Source: Spirochaetaceae bacterium
GTDB lineage: Bacteria; Spirochaetota; Spirochaetia; Sphaerochaetales; Sphaerochaetaceae
Direction of reading: 5' to 3'
Length of the DNA stretch: 8,682 nt
Assembly (NCBI GenBank): GCA_016649775.1
Contig: JAENWY010000089.1
Span: 1-8,682, forward strand
Shown here: piece after piece, positions 1-7,193 of the stretch
Numbering within the stretch: position 1 is the stretch's first letter
How the letters are laid out: each line of letters opens with the position of its first letter
The notes under the pieces: model-generated
What the model was told of the DNA's origin: nothing
The model's database searches: none
What the model saw: the letters and a program-made list of their open reading frames with translations, nothing else
Position numbers and translations under genes: made by a program

Positions 1-192
1 CAACATTCACTACTTTTAGAAACACTTGCTTCACTAAATGAAGCAGTAGTACTTGAAAAAGAAGATATCGGATTAGATATTGTAGCTGTAGAATTGAATT
101 CAGCATTGACATCCCTTGGTGGATTAACAGGCGAAATAACAAGCGATGACGTCCTAGATAAAATCTTCGGCGATTTTTGCGTAGGAAAATAG
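1..192 (+). CDS. mnmE: tRNA modification GTPase MnmE, C-terminal end (5' part outside the window)
   Basis: Frame 1 is open from the first base to a TAG stop and gives 63 residues. This is the tail of MnmE (TrmE), the GTPase that works with MnmG to add the carboxymethylaminomethyl group to U34 of tRNAs reading split codon boxes. The visible part is the last segment of the C-terminal helical domain. It contains LNSALTSLGGLTGEITSDD, like the family's conserved LxxALxxLGxITGE stretch, and ends in FCVGK. That ending matches the nearly invariant C-terminal C-(I/V)-G-K motif, whose cysteine is a known functional residue; here it is Cys60 of the visible part. The G domain lies upstream and cannot be judged. 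The gene stops eight bases before mnmG, the usual partner, which makes the call secure despite the short fragment. Confidence 0.93.
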   Translation, partial: QHSLLLETLASLNEAVVLEKEDIGLDIVAVELNSALTSLGGLTGEITSDDVLDKIFGDFCVGK

Positions 193-200
193 GTAATAAT

Positions 201-2009
201 ATGGATTTTGATACCATTGTAATTGGTGGTGGACATGCCGGAATTGAGGCATGTTTAGCTCCCAGTCGTATGGGCTTTAAAACTTTGCTCATAACACAGA
301 ATTTAGATGCCATTGGACGTCTTTCTTGTAATCCCGCTATTGGTGGACTTGCAAAGGGTAATATAGTTAGAGAAATTGATGCTCTTGGTGGTGAAATGGG
401 TCATCTCATCGATAATTCTATGATTCAGTACAGAATATTGAATAGACGTAGAGGTCCCGCTGTACAAGCACCTAGAGCTCAAGCTGATAAATATGTTTAT
501 GCAGCCCTTGCAAAAAAAACCTTAGAACTACAATCAAATTTAGCTTTATTCATGGATACTGTAGTTGATTTAATTATTGATCCAGATACCAAAGTTGTAA
601 GTGGTGTTATTACAGAAAGAGGACATAGAATTACTGCCAAAACTGTCGTATTAACAACAGGTACCTTTATGGAAGGCAGAATCTTTATTGGTGAGTATGA
701 TGCTCCTTGTGGTAGACTTGGTGAAGTTGCTGCTATTGGCTTAGGAACTGCACTGAGAAAACATGGTTTTGAAATAGGCAGAATGAAAACTGGTACTCCA
801 GCTCGTGTTAAACGAAGTTCAATTGATTTCAGTAAAACAGAAGTTCAACCCGGTGATGATCCAATGCCATTCTCTTTTGATATTGAAGAAGTTAATAGAC
901 CATCTGTTCCTTGTTATATAACTTTTACTAATGATTTAACTCATCAAATAATTAGAGATAATATTAGAAAATCTCCTCTTTATGGTGGTAAAATTGTAGG
1001 TAAGGGACCTCGTTATTGTCCTTCTATTGAAGATAAAGTAGTACGTTTCCCAGATAGAGAACGTCATCAAATCTTTATTGAACCAGAAGGCATTGATACA
1101 GAAGAAATGTATCTAAATGGTTTATCTTCTTCTCTTCCTGAAGACGTTCAAAATGCATTCATGAGAACTCTTCCAGGCCTTGAAAATGTTGAAGTATTAA
1201 GACCTGCGTATGCAGTAGAATATGATTATATAGATCCTCTACAACTATTACCTTCTCTTGAATGTATTGAATACAAAGGTTTATTTATTGCCGGTCAAAC
1301 TAATGGTACTAGTGGATACGAAGAAGCTGGATGTCAGGGATTAATGGCAGGTATTAATGCTGCTCAAAAAATTAAAGGTGAAAATCCTATAATTTTATCT
1401 AGAGCTGAAAGTTATACTGGTGTATTAATTGATGACCTTGTAACTAAAGGTACAAAAGAACCTTATAGAATGTTTACATCTAGAGCTGAGCATAGACTTA
1501 ATATGAGACATGATTCTTGTGATCAACGTTTAACTCCAATTGGATATAGTGTAGGTCTACAATCTGCAGAAAAGATGGAAATTCTTAAAGAAAAATTAGC
1601 AAAAATAGAAACTGTAAAAGAACTATTATCTCAAAATTCATATGAGAACAAGAATGCTTTACATGCACTAAAAATGCCTGAAGTAACTATTGAAGATTTG
1701 AAAGAAAAAATTCCTGAATTGAATAACTATAGCGAAGCTATTAGATATCATGTACAATTAGATGTTAAATATGAAGGCTATATTGCTAAAGAACAGAGAG
1801 AAGTAAAACGTTTCTCTAATCTTGAGAATATCAAGATACCCGATGACTTTGATTTTGGTAGTGTAACGGGTATGAGTTCTGAAGGCATTGAAAAATGCAA
1901 AAAGATTAGACCTATTAGTGTTGGACAAGCAGGTAGAATTAGTGGTTTAAGAAGTACTGATATTGCTATCTTGATGGTCCACGTAAAAAGATGGAAGAGT
2001 AAAGAATAA
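201..2009 (+). CDS. mnmG: tRNA uridine-5-carboxymethylaminomethyl(34) synthesis enzyme MnmG (GidA)
   Basis: This encodes 602 residues, close to the family norm of about 620-630. MnmG is the FAD-dependent partner of MnmE and modifies the wobble uridine of tRNAs in the cytoplasm. The N-terminus carries the FAD dinucleotide motif GGGHAG (residues 9-14). SCNPAIGGLAKG follows, with Cys43 matching the E. coli Cys47 position. GPRYCPSIEDK carries Cys273, matching E. coli Cys277, so both redox-relevant cysteines are kept. GQTNGTSGYEEA (365-376) is the second FAD-contact signature. The C-terminal helical domain ends with ISVGQAGRISGLRSTDIA, the usual MnmE/tRNA-binding end. The ATG at 201 is preferred to an in-frame TTG at 177: it places the FAD strand at the expected distance from the N-terminus, and an AGGT lies six bases upstream. 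The TTG would overlap mnmE and add eight basic residues. No truncation or frameshift is seen. Confidence 0.97.
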   Translation: MDFDTIVIGGGHAGIEACLAPSRMGFKTLLITQNLDAIGRLSCNPAIGGLAKGNIVREIDALGGEMGHLIDNSMIQYRILNRRRGPAVQAPRAQADKYVYAALAKKTLELQSNLALFMDTVVDLIIDPDTKVVSGVITERGHRITAKTVVLTTGTFMEGRIFIGEYDAPCGRLGEVAAIGLGTALRKHGFEIGRMKTGTPARVKRSSIDFSKTEVQPGDDPMPFSFDIEEVNRPSVPCYITFTNDLTHQIIRDNIRKSPLYGGKIVGKGPRYCPSIEDKVVRFPDRERHQIFIEPEGIDTEEMYLNGLSSSLPEDVQNAFMRTLPGLENVEVLRPAYAVEYDYIDPLQLLPSLECIEYKGLFIAGQTNGTSGYEEAGCQGLMAGINAAQKIKGENPIILSRAESYTGVLIDDLVTKGTKEPYRMFTSRAEHRLNMRHDSCDQRLTPIGYSVGLQSAEKMEILKEKLAKIETVKELLSQNSYENKNALHALKMPEVTIEDLKEKIPELNNYSEAIRYHVQLDVKYEGYIAKEQREVKRFSNLENIKIPDDFDFGSVTGMSSEGIEKCKKIRPISVGQAGRISGLRSTDIAILMVHVKRWKSKE

Positions 2010-2665
2010 TGAAATATGAAGAATTACTTTCAAGAATATTAAATGACCTTGGAATATCTTTTAACCAAGAGCAGATAAAGCAAACACTTAGATTTGTATC
2101 AGAGATTGAAATTTTTAATCCTAAATATAAATTAGTGGGCGCCGAGGGTGATGATATATTAATACGTCATATTGGTGATTGTCTTGCCGCTGTTCCTATT
2201 ATTGAAAAATTGATAGAAGGAAAAGAGAATGCAACCTTTGCTGATATTGGCTCCGGTGCAGGCTTTCCTGGTATTGTATTAGCAATAGCTTTTCCTAATC
2301 ATAAATTTACACTAATAGAAAGAATGAACCGTAGAGTAGGTTTTTTAAATAATGTAATAGCTGCCTTGCGACTTAACGATAGAGTTAGAGTAATTCCACA
2401 AGATTTAAAAGATGTTGATGAAACCTTTGATATAGTTACTTTCAGAGCCTTTCATCCATTATTTGAAGTTCTGGATGATATTTCTAAAATCAGTAATGAG
2501 GATACTTTTATATGTGCCTATAAAGCAAAAGTTGATAGGCTTTTAGCTGAGTTAGAAATTGTAGAAGAGACTTGCGTTGTTAAATGGAATTTCAATATTG
2601 AAGATTTAGATGTTCCTTTATTAGATGCAACAAGAAAACTTTGTGTATTGAAAAAGAAGGCATAA
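2009..2665 (+). CDS. rsmG: 16S rRNA (guanine-N7) methyltransferase RsmG (GidB)
   Basis: This encodes 218 residues, a normal RsmG length. The family uses S-adenosylmethionine to methylate N7 of a guanine in the 530 loop of 16S rRNA (G527 in E. coli); loss is known to give low-level streptomycin resistance. The Rossmann-fold SAM motif is DIGSGAGFPG at 79-88. Upstream, NPKYKLVG (37-44) and RHIGD (53-57) match the family's N-terminal N-x-x-x-NL and RH-x-x-DS signatures. LIERMNRRVGFLNNV and the later FDIVTFRAF match the conserved second half, although FRAF replaces the commoner SRA(F/L). The ATG overlaps the mnmG stop by one base (TAATG), which implies translational coupling. GGAAGAG at 1993-1999 is a well-spaced ribosome binding site. 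An intrinsic terminator follows, so this is the last gene of the operon. Confidence 0.95.
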   Translation: MKYEELLSRILNDLGISFNQEQIKQTLRFVSEIEIFNPKYKLVGAEGDDILIRHIGDCLAAVPIIEKLIEGKENATFADIGSGAGFPGIVLAIAFPNHKFTLIERMNRRVGFLNNVIAALRLNDRVRVIPQDLKDVDETFDIVTFRAFHPLFEVLDDISKISNEDTFICAYKAKVDRLLAELEIVEETCVVKWNFNIEDLDVPLLDATRKLCVLKKKA

Positions 2666-2700
2666 AAAATTTATTAATATAAACTATAAATAAATGACAT

Positions 2701-2755
2701 AACCCATATAATAATTCTATACTCCTCAGTAAAAGAATTAGTATATGGGTTTTTT
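2701..2755 (+). terminator. Rho-independent terminator of the mnmE-mnmG-rsmG operon
   Basis: AACCCATATA (2701-2710) pairs perfectly with TATATGGGTT (2742-2751). After one A/G mismatch the stem continues with TAATTCT (2712-2718) against AGAATTA (2734-2740), leaving a loop of about 15 bases. Six T residues follow the GGG (2750-2755). It begins about 35 bases after the rsmG stop, where an operon terminator is expected. There is no matching T-run on the other strand, so it looks one-directional. Confidence 0.88.
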
Positions 2756-2765
2756 AAAAATCACT

Positions 2766-2795
2766 TTTACTCTTTTCTGTCGAAAGTTTTATAAT
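2766..2795 (+). promoter_or_regulatory. Candidate sigma70-type promoter for ftsK
   Basis: A perfect TATAAT (2790-2795) sits 18 bases after TTTACT (2766-2771), which matches TTGACA at four of six positions. It lies just past the upstream terminator and about 85 bases before the ftsK start, so a promoter is expected near here. The DNA is so AT-rich that TATAAT occurs by chance; a second one at 2839-2844 has no good -35 partner. Confidence 0.4.
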
Positions 2796-2834
2796 TATAT
2801 GGTAATATAAAAAAACAAAATGGAAAATTTGGTT

Positions 2835-2850
2835 CCTTTATAATTAAAGG
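2835..2850. repeat. 16-bp inverted repeat in the ftsK leader
   Basis: CCTTTA (2835-2840) and TAAAGG (2845-2850) are perfect inverted copies separated by TAAT. The repeat covers the second TATAAT (2839-2844), 29 bases before the ftsK GTG. It could be an operator, or a small hairpin in the leader RNA. No T-run follows, so it is not a terminator. Chance is possible in such AT-rich DNA, though the GG/CC ends make it less trivial. Confidence 0.35.
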
Positions 2851-2864
2851 TTGTTTTATAAAAT

Positions 2865-2881
2865 AAAGAGAGTATGTTGTG
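2865..2881 (+). promoter_or_regulatory. Ribosome binding site that fixes the GTG start of ftsK
   Basis: AAAGAGAG (2865-2872) ends six bases before GTG (2879-2881), which is good spacing. An ATG at 2874 is only one base from the site and reads ATG TTG TGA, so it cannot be the ftsK start. In the ftsK frame a TAA at 2864-2866 blocks further extension and no other start codon follows it, which makes GTG the only reasonable choice. Confidence 0.7.
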
Positions 2882-5800
2882 AAAAAAGATAAAAATACCG
2901 GCGTTAATTCTAAAAATGATAAAAAAAAAGTTAGATTAAATAAAAAGGAATCTAAAAAAACAAAAAAATTGAATGAAACTAAGGTTAATGAGATTCCTAT
3001 AGTAAAAATAAGAAAGAAAAAAGGAAAGATCTCTTTAGTAGTAGGTATTTTATTGTTAGTAGCTTCAATAGCTACAACAATAGTTGCAACCGTTGCTTTA
3101 GTAAATAAACCTGAGGTAATTGTGCCTTTATGCAATAAGATTGCAACATTAATTAATCCTAATTTTTCATTCATTTCATTACAGAATATAGGTTTATATC
3201 CTACAGCTTTAGTACTATTTATATTCTCTCTAAGTATTTTTAATAATCGTAAATATAAACCTTTCTCCTATATTAATTTGGCAATAGGCATAGCCTTGTC
3301 TTATACCCTCTATCTTCTAGTAAACCAATCAATTAACTCTGTATTCCCACAATACTTTGAAAATTATTTAGAAAATAATAATATTAATCCTTCCGTAGTA
3401 TCTGCTAAGCTTGTGTTAGTATTAATAGGTGAAATGGTATTATTAATGGTGCTTTCACCTTTAGTAAATATATTTAATTCAAAATGGGAAAAACATTTAA
3501 TATCTAAACAATTGGAATTAGATAAGATAATTATTCTTAAGCAAAAAGAATTAGCTTCACTTAAGATTGAAAATGATAGAGAAATATCTATGATGGAAGC
3601 TGCAAATGCTTCTGTTTCAAATAGACCTTCATTTAACATTGACCTTCCTCTTCCCGTGGATGTTCCACCACTTTCGTTTATTGAAAAGAAAAAGAGTTAT
3701 GATATAAATAAAAATGGAAGTTATTCTGAAGTTCCAAAAAATACAGAAGAATTAATTAAAAAACATGTTATATTGACTCCAAAAACTACAAGTGAAAAGA
3801 AAATACTAAATAACACTTCTATTTCTAATAGCCTAAGTAAAAATACTGTTCCTTTTTCTACTTTAGAACTAGCAAAGAAACATGTTGAAGAGCGAATGAG
3901 AAAGGAAAAAGAAAGCGATATCTCAAAATCTAATGATAAATTCACTAATAATAAAAAAGTAAACAATGATGGAAGGGACTTGCCTAAAGTAAGTGCTGCT
4001 GTAAAAGCTTATAATGAACCTTCTGATCGTGATTTAGCAAGAGCAAAAAGTGTAACTGATGATTTATTCAATTCTAATAAAACTCCAGTAGCGCCTGTTG
4101 AAGGAACGAAGAAAGTTTCAGATTCTTCGCTTGCAAATATTATGTCTAGTGGTCATTTAGTATCTGCAACTCAGAAATATCAAGTTCAAGAAAGTACAAA
4201 AAATGGAAATGTATCAACTTCTATATCTTCAAAAATGGATGAATTGTTAGAAAGTATAAACGAAAGACCAAAAACGGCAACTTTTGAAAGTGCTACAATA
4301 AATAATTTGAATTTTGCTAAAAATAATGCAAATGAAGAGAGTAGGGGAGTGGTAAACTCTAATAATGGTTATCAAAATAAAGGTAGTAAATCTTTCATGG
4401 ATAATTTAAGCATGAGCAATCATCAGGAGGAAGGTGAAGAAAATACAGAAACTTCATTAAAAGATTCTAACATTTTAGTGTCAAATAAATTAAGTGACTT
4501 CTCTAATCAAATACCTTTTGAAAATATTGATAGCAAATCTAATACTCTAGAAACTTCATCTGTTCCAAGATATAAGGCAGCAACTCCTCCAACTGAAGAA
4601 GAAAAAGAGGCTATGAAAGCTACGAAAACAGCTATTTCTTCTGATTTAGGAGGAAATGGAAATTCTAATTATATTGGTAAACAATTAGATTCAAATCAGG
4701 TTGCAGTTGGAAATTATCATAGTACAGCAAAGCCAATTGGAGAGGGGAAACTTGTCGATGAAGATGAGGATATAGTAGAAGAGCTACCCGATGGAATAGA
4801 TGATTTAGAGTCTGCAATTGCAGGTTTATCAGGATCTAGAGTAGTAGAGTCTGCTCGCTCTCAATACAGATTTCCTCCTATTAATTTAGTGAAAGAATAC
4901 CCAGAAACCTCAAATGATGTAGATCCTTTTACCTTAGAAAAACAAGAAAAACTGGTTCAGACTTTAGCTGAGTTTAAGTATGTTGTTAAACCTCGTAGAA
5001 TTATTAAAGGACCTACTGTTACAATGTTTGAAATTGTACCAGAACCAGGTATTAGAGTTAATTCAATTTCTAATTTAAGTGATAATATTGCAATGAATTT
5101 AATGGCACAAAAGGTTAGAATCTTAGCTCCAATTCCAGGGGAAGCTGCAGTTGGTGTAGAAATTCCAAATGAGCATAGAGATATAGTTGGATTTAGAGAT
5201 ATATTAACAAAAACTGAGTGTGATAAAATGGCAATCCCAATGACAATGGGAAGAGATTTATATGGCAATTGTAAAGTATTTGATGTAACAACTGGCCCTC
5301 ATATGTTAATAGCTGGTTCCACAGGTTCTGGTAAGAGTGTATGTATTAACTCTCTTATATGTTCAATACTTTATACAAAAACTCCAAAAGAAGTTAGATT
5401 AATTATGGTTGATCCTAAAGTTGTAGAACTTACTGTATATAATGGAATCCCTCATTTATTAACTCCTGTAATTACTGAAACAAAGCGCGCGCTTAAAGCA
5501 TTAGACTTTTGTATTGATGAAATGGAAAGAAGAAATAAAATGCTTGCGAAGATGTCCGTTAGAAATATTAAATCATATAATCAGAAGCTTAAAGAAAGTA
5601 AAATAGCAGTTGAAAGAATGCCATATATTGTTGTAATCATTGATGAATTTGCATCACTGATGAGTACTGCTGGAAAAGATTTAGATGAAAAAGTTTCAAG
5701 ATTAACAGCTATGAGTAGAGCTGTCGGTATCCATTTGGTATTTGCAACGCAAAGACCATCAGTTGATGTTATAACTGGTGTTATTAAAAACAATTTACCA

Positions 5801-6286
5801 ACACGTGTCGCTTTTGCTGTAACATCCTCTCAAGACTCAAGGACAATAATTGGTGCAACTGGTGCTGAGAATTTACTTGGTAAAGGTGATTTGTTATTTA
5901 GTGAAAATGGTAGAGCTGTAACAAGACTTCAAGGTGTATTTTTGAGTGATGATGAAGTTAGTAACATAGTTGCTTTTGCAAAGAACCAAGGTCCAACTGA
6001 CTATATTGATGAATCATATTTTGAAAGTTATGATGATGATGGTTCAGATGATAGTGTTGAAACATCATCTACTGATGATTCAGATAGTTTGTGGGATTCT
6101 GCAATTAGAATTCTCCTAGAGAGGAAAAGTATCTCTGCATCATTTTTACAAAGAAGATTACGAATTGGATATAATAGAGCTGCTAGATTAGTAGAGGAAA
6201 TGGAAGAACAAGGAATAGTGGGACCTCCCAATGGCTCTAAACCTAGAGAGTTATTAAAATATCCAGATATGGTAGAAAATAATTAA
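2879..6286 (+). CDS. ftsK: DNA translocase FtsK/SpoIIIE with a long Ser/Asn-rich linker
   Basis: This encodes 1135 residues, between B. subtilis SpoIIIE (about 790) and E. coli FtsK (about 1330). FtsK anchors at the division septum and pumps chromosomal DNA so that sister chromosomes clear the closing septum. Residues 1-50 are very lysine-rich and cytoplasmic. Four membrane segments follow (about 51-75, 105-121, 129-148, 176-197), then a likely coiled coil (about 202-245). Residues 246-660 form a low-complexity Ser/Asn/Lys linker with an acidic patch near its end (DEDEDIVEELPDGIDD). The motor spans about 663-1040, with Walker A GSTGSGKS (813-820), Walker B VVIIDE (918-923) and the family signatures ATQRPSVDVITG and RTIIGATGAENLLGKGD. 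A second acidic spacer leads to the gamma winged-helix domain (about 1067-1130, with RRLRIGYNRAARLVEEME), which in relatives reads polar DNA motifs and contacts XerD. All domains are intact. The motor and gamma calls are firm; linker function is unknown. Confidence 0.96.
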   Translation: MKKDKNTGVNSKNDKKKVRLNKKESKKTKKLNETKVNEIPIVKIRKKKGKISLVVGILLLVASIATTIVATVALVNKPEVIVPLCNKIATLINPNFSFISLQNIGLYPTALVLFIFSLSIFNNRKYKPFSYINLAIGIALSYTLYLLVNQSINSVFPQYFENYLENNNINPSVVSAKLVLVLIGEMVLLMVLSPLVNIFNSKWEKHLISKQLELDKIIILKQKELASLKIENDREISMMEAANASVSNRPSFNIDLPLPVDVPPLSFIEKKKSYDINKNGSYSEVPKNTEELIKKHVILTPKTTSEKKILNNTSISNSLSKNTVPFSTLELAKKHVEERMRKEKESDISKSNDKFTNNKKVNNDGRDLPKVSAAVKAYNEPSDRDLARAKSVTDDLFNSNKTPVAPVEGTKKVSDSSLANIMSSGHLVSATQKYQVQESTKNGNVSTSISSKMDELLESINERPKTATFESATINNLNFAKNNANEESRGVVNSNNGYQNKGSKSFMDNLSMSNHQEEGEENTETSLKDSNILVSNKLSDFSNQIPFENIDSKSNTLETSSVPRYKAATPPTEEEKEAMKATKTAISSDLGGNGNSNYIGKQLDSNQVAVGNYHSTAKPIGEGKLVDEDEDIVEELPDGIDDLESAIAGLSGSRVVESARSQYRFPPINLVKEYPETSNDVDPFTLEKQEKLVQTLAEFKYVVKPRRIIKGPTVTMFEIVPEPGIRVNSISNLSDNIAMNLMAQKVRILAPIPGEAAVGVEIPNEHRDIVGFRDILTKTECDKMAIPMTMGRDLYGNCKVFDVTTGPHMLIAGSTGSGKSVCINSLICSILYTKTPKEVRLIMVDPKVVELTVYNGIPHLLTPVITETKRALKALDFCIDEMERRNKMLAKMSVRNIKSYNQKLKESKIAVERMPYIVVIIDEFASLMSTAGKDLDEKVSRLTAMSRAVGIHLVFATQRPSVDVITGVIKNNLPTRVAFAVTSSQDSRTIIGATGAENLLGKGDLLFSENGRAVTRLQGVFLSDDEVSNIVAFAKNQGPTDYIDESYFESYDDDGSDDSVETSSTDDSDSLWDSAIRILLERKSISASFLQRRLRIGYNRAARLVEEMEEQGIVGPPNGSKPRELLKYPDMVENN

Positions 6287-6298
6287 AGGAATATTAAA

Positions 6299-7105
6299 AT
6301 GGTTGGAACACACGCCATAAAAAATGGCAATTTAATAAATACAGAAAATGCTGTAGTTAATATCGGAAGACGAGATGTTCAATTTAGTTTTTCTGTTTAT
6401 GAATCACTTAGGATTGTAGAAGGACGAGCAGTATTTTTTGAAGATCATATGAAACGTTTAGAGAGTTCTGCAAAAGGCATTAAAATGAAAAACTCATTTT
6501 GTGCAGATGAAATTGATAAATGGATTAAGTTATTAATTAAAGCTGATGATATAGATAGAGCTACAATTAGAATCTATTTGGTTGGAGGAGTTGATCTTTT
6601 TATTACAGCTTCCCCTATCTTGGCTTACCCAGATTCTTATTATGAGAATGGTGTTATTACATATACCTATAAAGGTGAGAGATTATTTCCACAATTTAAA
6701 ACAAGTAATCTTCTAATGAGCTATATAGCTTTAGAAGATTCAAAAGCAAAAGGTGGCTTTGAATCTATACTTGAAAATAGAGATGGCTGTTTGCTTGAAG
6801 GAACACGATCTAATTTTTATGCATTAAAGGGTGATGAATTATATACAGCTAATGATGAATTAGTATTATCTGGTGTTACAAGAACTAGAGTATTAAAAAT
6901 AGCTAAAGATAAAGGCTATAAAATAGTATTTGAAGCTCCTAAATTATTAGATATAAAAAAAGGCTTATATGATGAAGCTTTTATAAGTTCAACCTCAATG
7001 GCAACAATGCCAATAAAAAGTATTGATGAATATGTTTTTAACTCTAATTTTAAACAAACTATGGATCTCCATATTTTGATTAGAAAATTAGAAAGTAAAG
7101 ATTAA
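6299..7105 (+). CDS. Class IV PLP-dependent aminotransferase / lyase, substrate unassigned
   Basis: This encodes 268 residues of the fold-type IV PLP family, which includes D-amino-acid aminotransferase (Dat), branched-chain aminotransferase (IlvE) and aminodeoxychorismate lyase (PabC). The likely PLP lysine is Lys134 in FKTSN. LLEGTRSNFYAL supplies the cofactor-contacting Glu167, 33 residues later, the usual spacing. SGVTRTRVL (191-199) is the phosphate-binding loop, and ISSTSMATMPI (229-239) is the C-terminal active-site loop. The N-terminal VYESLRIVEGR...DHMKRLESSA resembles Dat and PabC more than IlvE, and the length also fits those two. I cannot choose between them, so no symbol is given. 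AAAGGA (6285-6290) is eight bases before the ATG and overlaps the ftsK stop. The 12-base gap to ftsK implies one transcript. No damage is visible. Confidence 0.9.
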   Translation: MVGTHAIKNGNLINTENAVVNIGRRDVQFSFSVYESLRIVEGRAVFFEDHMKRLESSAKGIKMKNSFCADEIDKWIKLLIKADDIDRATIRIYLVGGVDLFITASPILAYPDSYYENGVITYTYKGERLFPQFKTSNLLMSYIALEDSKAKGGFESILENRDGCLLEGTRSNFYALKGDELYTANDELVLSGVTRTRVLKIAKDKGYKIVFEAPKLLDIKKGLYDEAFISSTSMATMPIKSIDEYVFNSNFKQTMDLHILIRKLESKD

Positions 7106-7193
7106 TATTGAATTATATAAAAAGTGCCTCTCTACAGTTTCTTGTAGCATAGGCACTTTATAAGCGACTTATAAAAATAATACAATTCAATAT
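7105..7193. repeat. Nested inverted-repeat element (possible three-way-junction RNA or small palindromic repeat)
   Basis: An outer pair, ATATTGAATTATAT (7105-7118) and ATACAATTCAATAT (7180-7193), is complementary at 13 of 14 positions. It encloses two more hairpins. One is AAAGTGCCT (7121-7129) with AGGCACTTT (7151-7159), capped by CTACA/TGTAG (7132-7136, 7143-7147). The other is TTTATAAG (7157-7164) with CTTATAAA (7168-7175) and a CGA loop. The two inner hairpins share bases 7157-7159. The outer arm begins on the last base of the aminotransferase stop codon. It may be a structured 3' end, a processing site or a small non-coding palindromic insertion. Confidence 0.6.
7119..7161. terminator. 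Possible weak, two-way terminator hairpin after the aminotransferase gene
   Basis: The AAAGTGCCT/AGGCACTTT stem is the most G+C-rich hairpin after the ftsK-aminotransferase pair, 15 bases past the stop. On the + strand it is followed only by TTTAT, a poor tail. On the - strand it is followed by five T residues (complement of 7119-7123). It may end transcription weakly on the + strand, but it lacks the clear T-run of the 2701-2755 terminator. Confidence 0.35.

Noticed and set aside
177..200. TTG at 177 as the start of mnmG
   Set aside because: It lies inside mnmE and adds eight basic residues before the conserved FAD-binding beginning. The ATG at 201 has a spaced AGGT and gives the normal N-terminus.
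2666..2878. Replication origin next to mnmG/rsmG, as these genes lie near oriC in many bacteria
   Set aside because: I see no copy of the DnaA box TTATNCACA or a cluster of near matches in this gap, and no dnaA, parA or parB is present. The gap is explained by a terminator and a leader.
2767..3174. A 135-codon minus-strand open frame across the start of ftsK
   Set aside because: It lies mostly opposite the lysine-rich and membrane-coding start of ftsK, so its Phe/Leu/Ile-rich translation is what the complement of A-rich codons gives. It has no recognisable family, and ftsK is clearly the coding strand. The same applies to the shorter minus-strand frames at 3364-3639, 3721-3966, 4957-5268, 5581-5793 and 6028-6231.
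7105..7193. Integron attC site, considered because it is an imperfect palindrome after a gene
   Set aside because: The ends lack the expected RYYYAAC and GTTRRRY core sites, and no integrase gene or cassette array is present.
7105..7193. tRNA gene, suggested by the multi-hairpin layout
   Set aside because: The arms do not match tRNA lengths, there is no GTTCRA T-loop or CCA end, and the outer stem is far longer than seven pairs.
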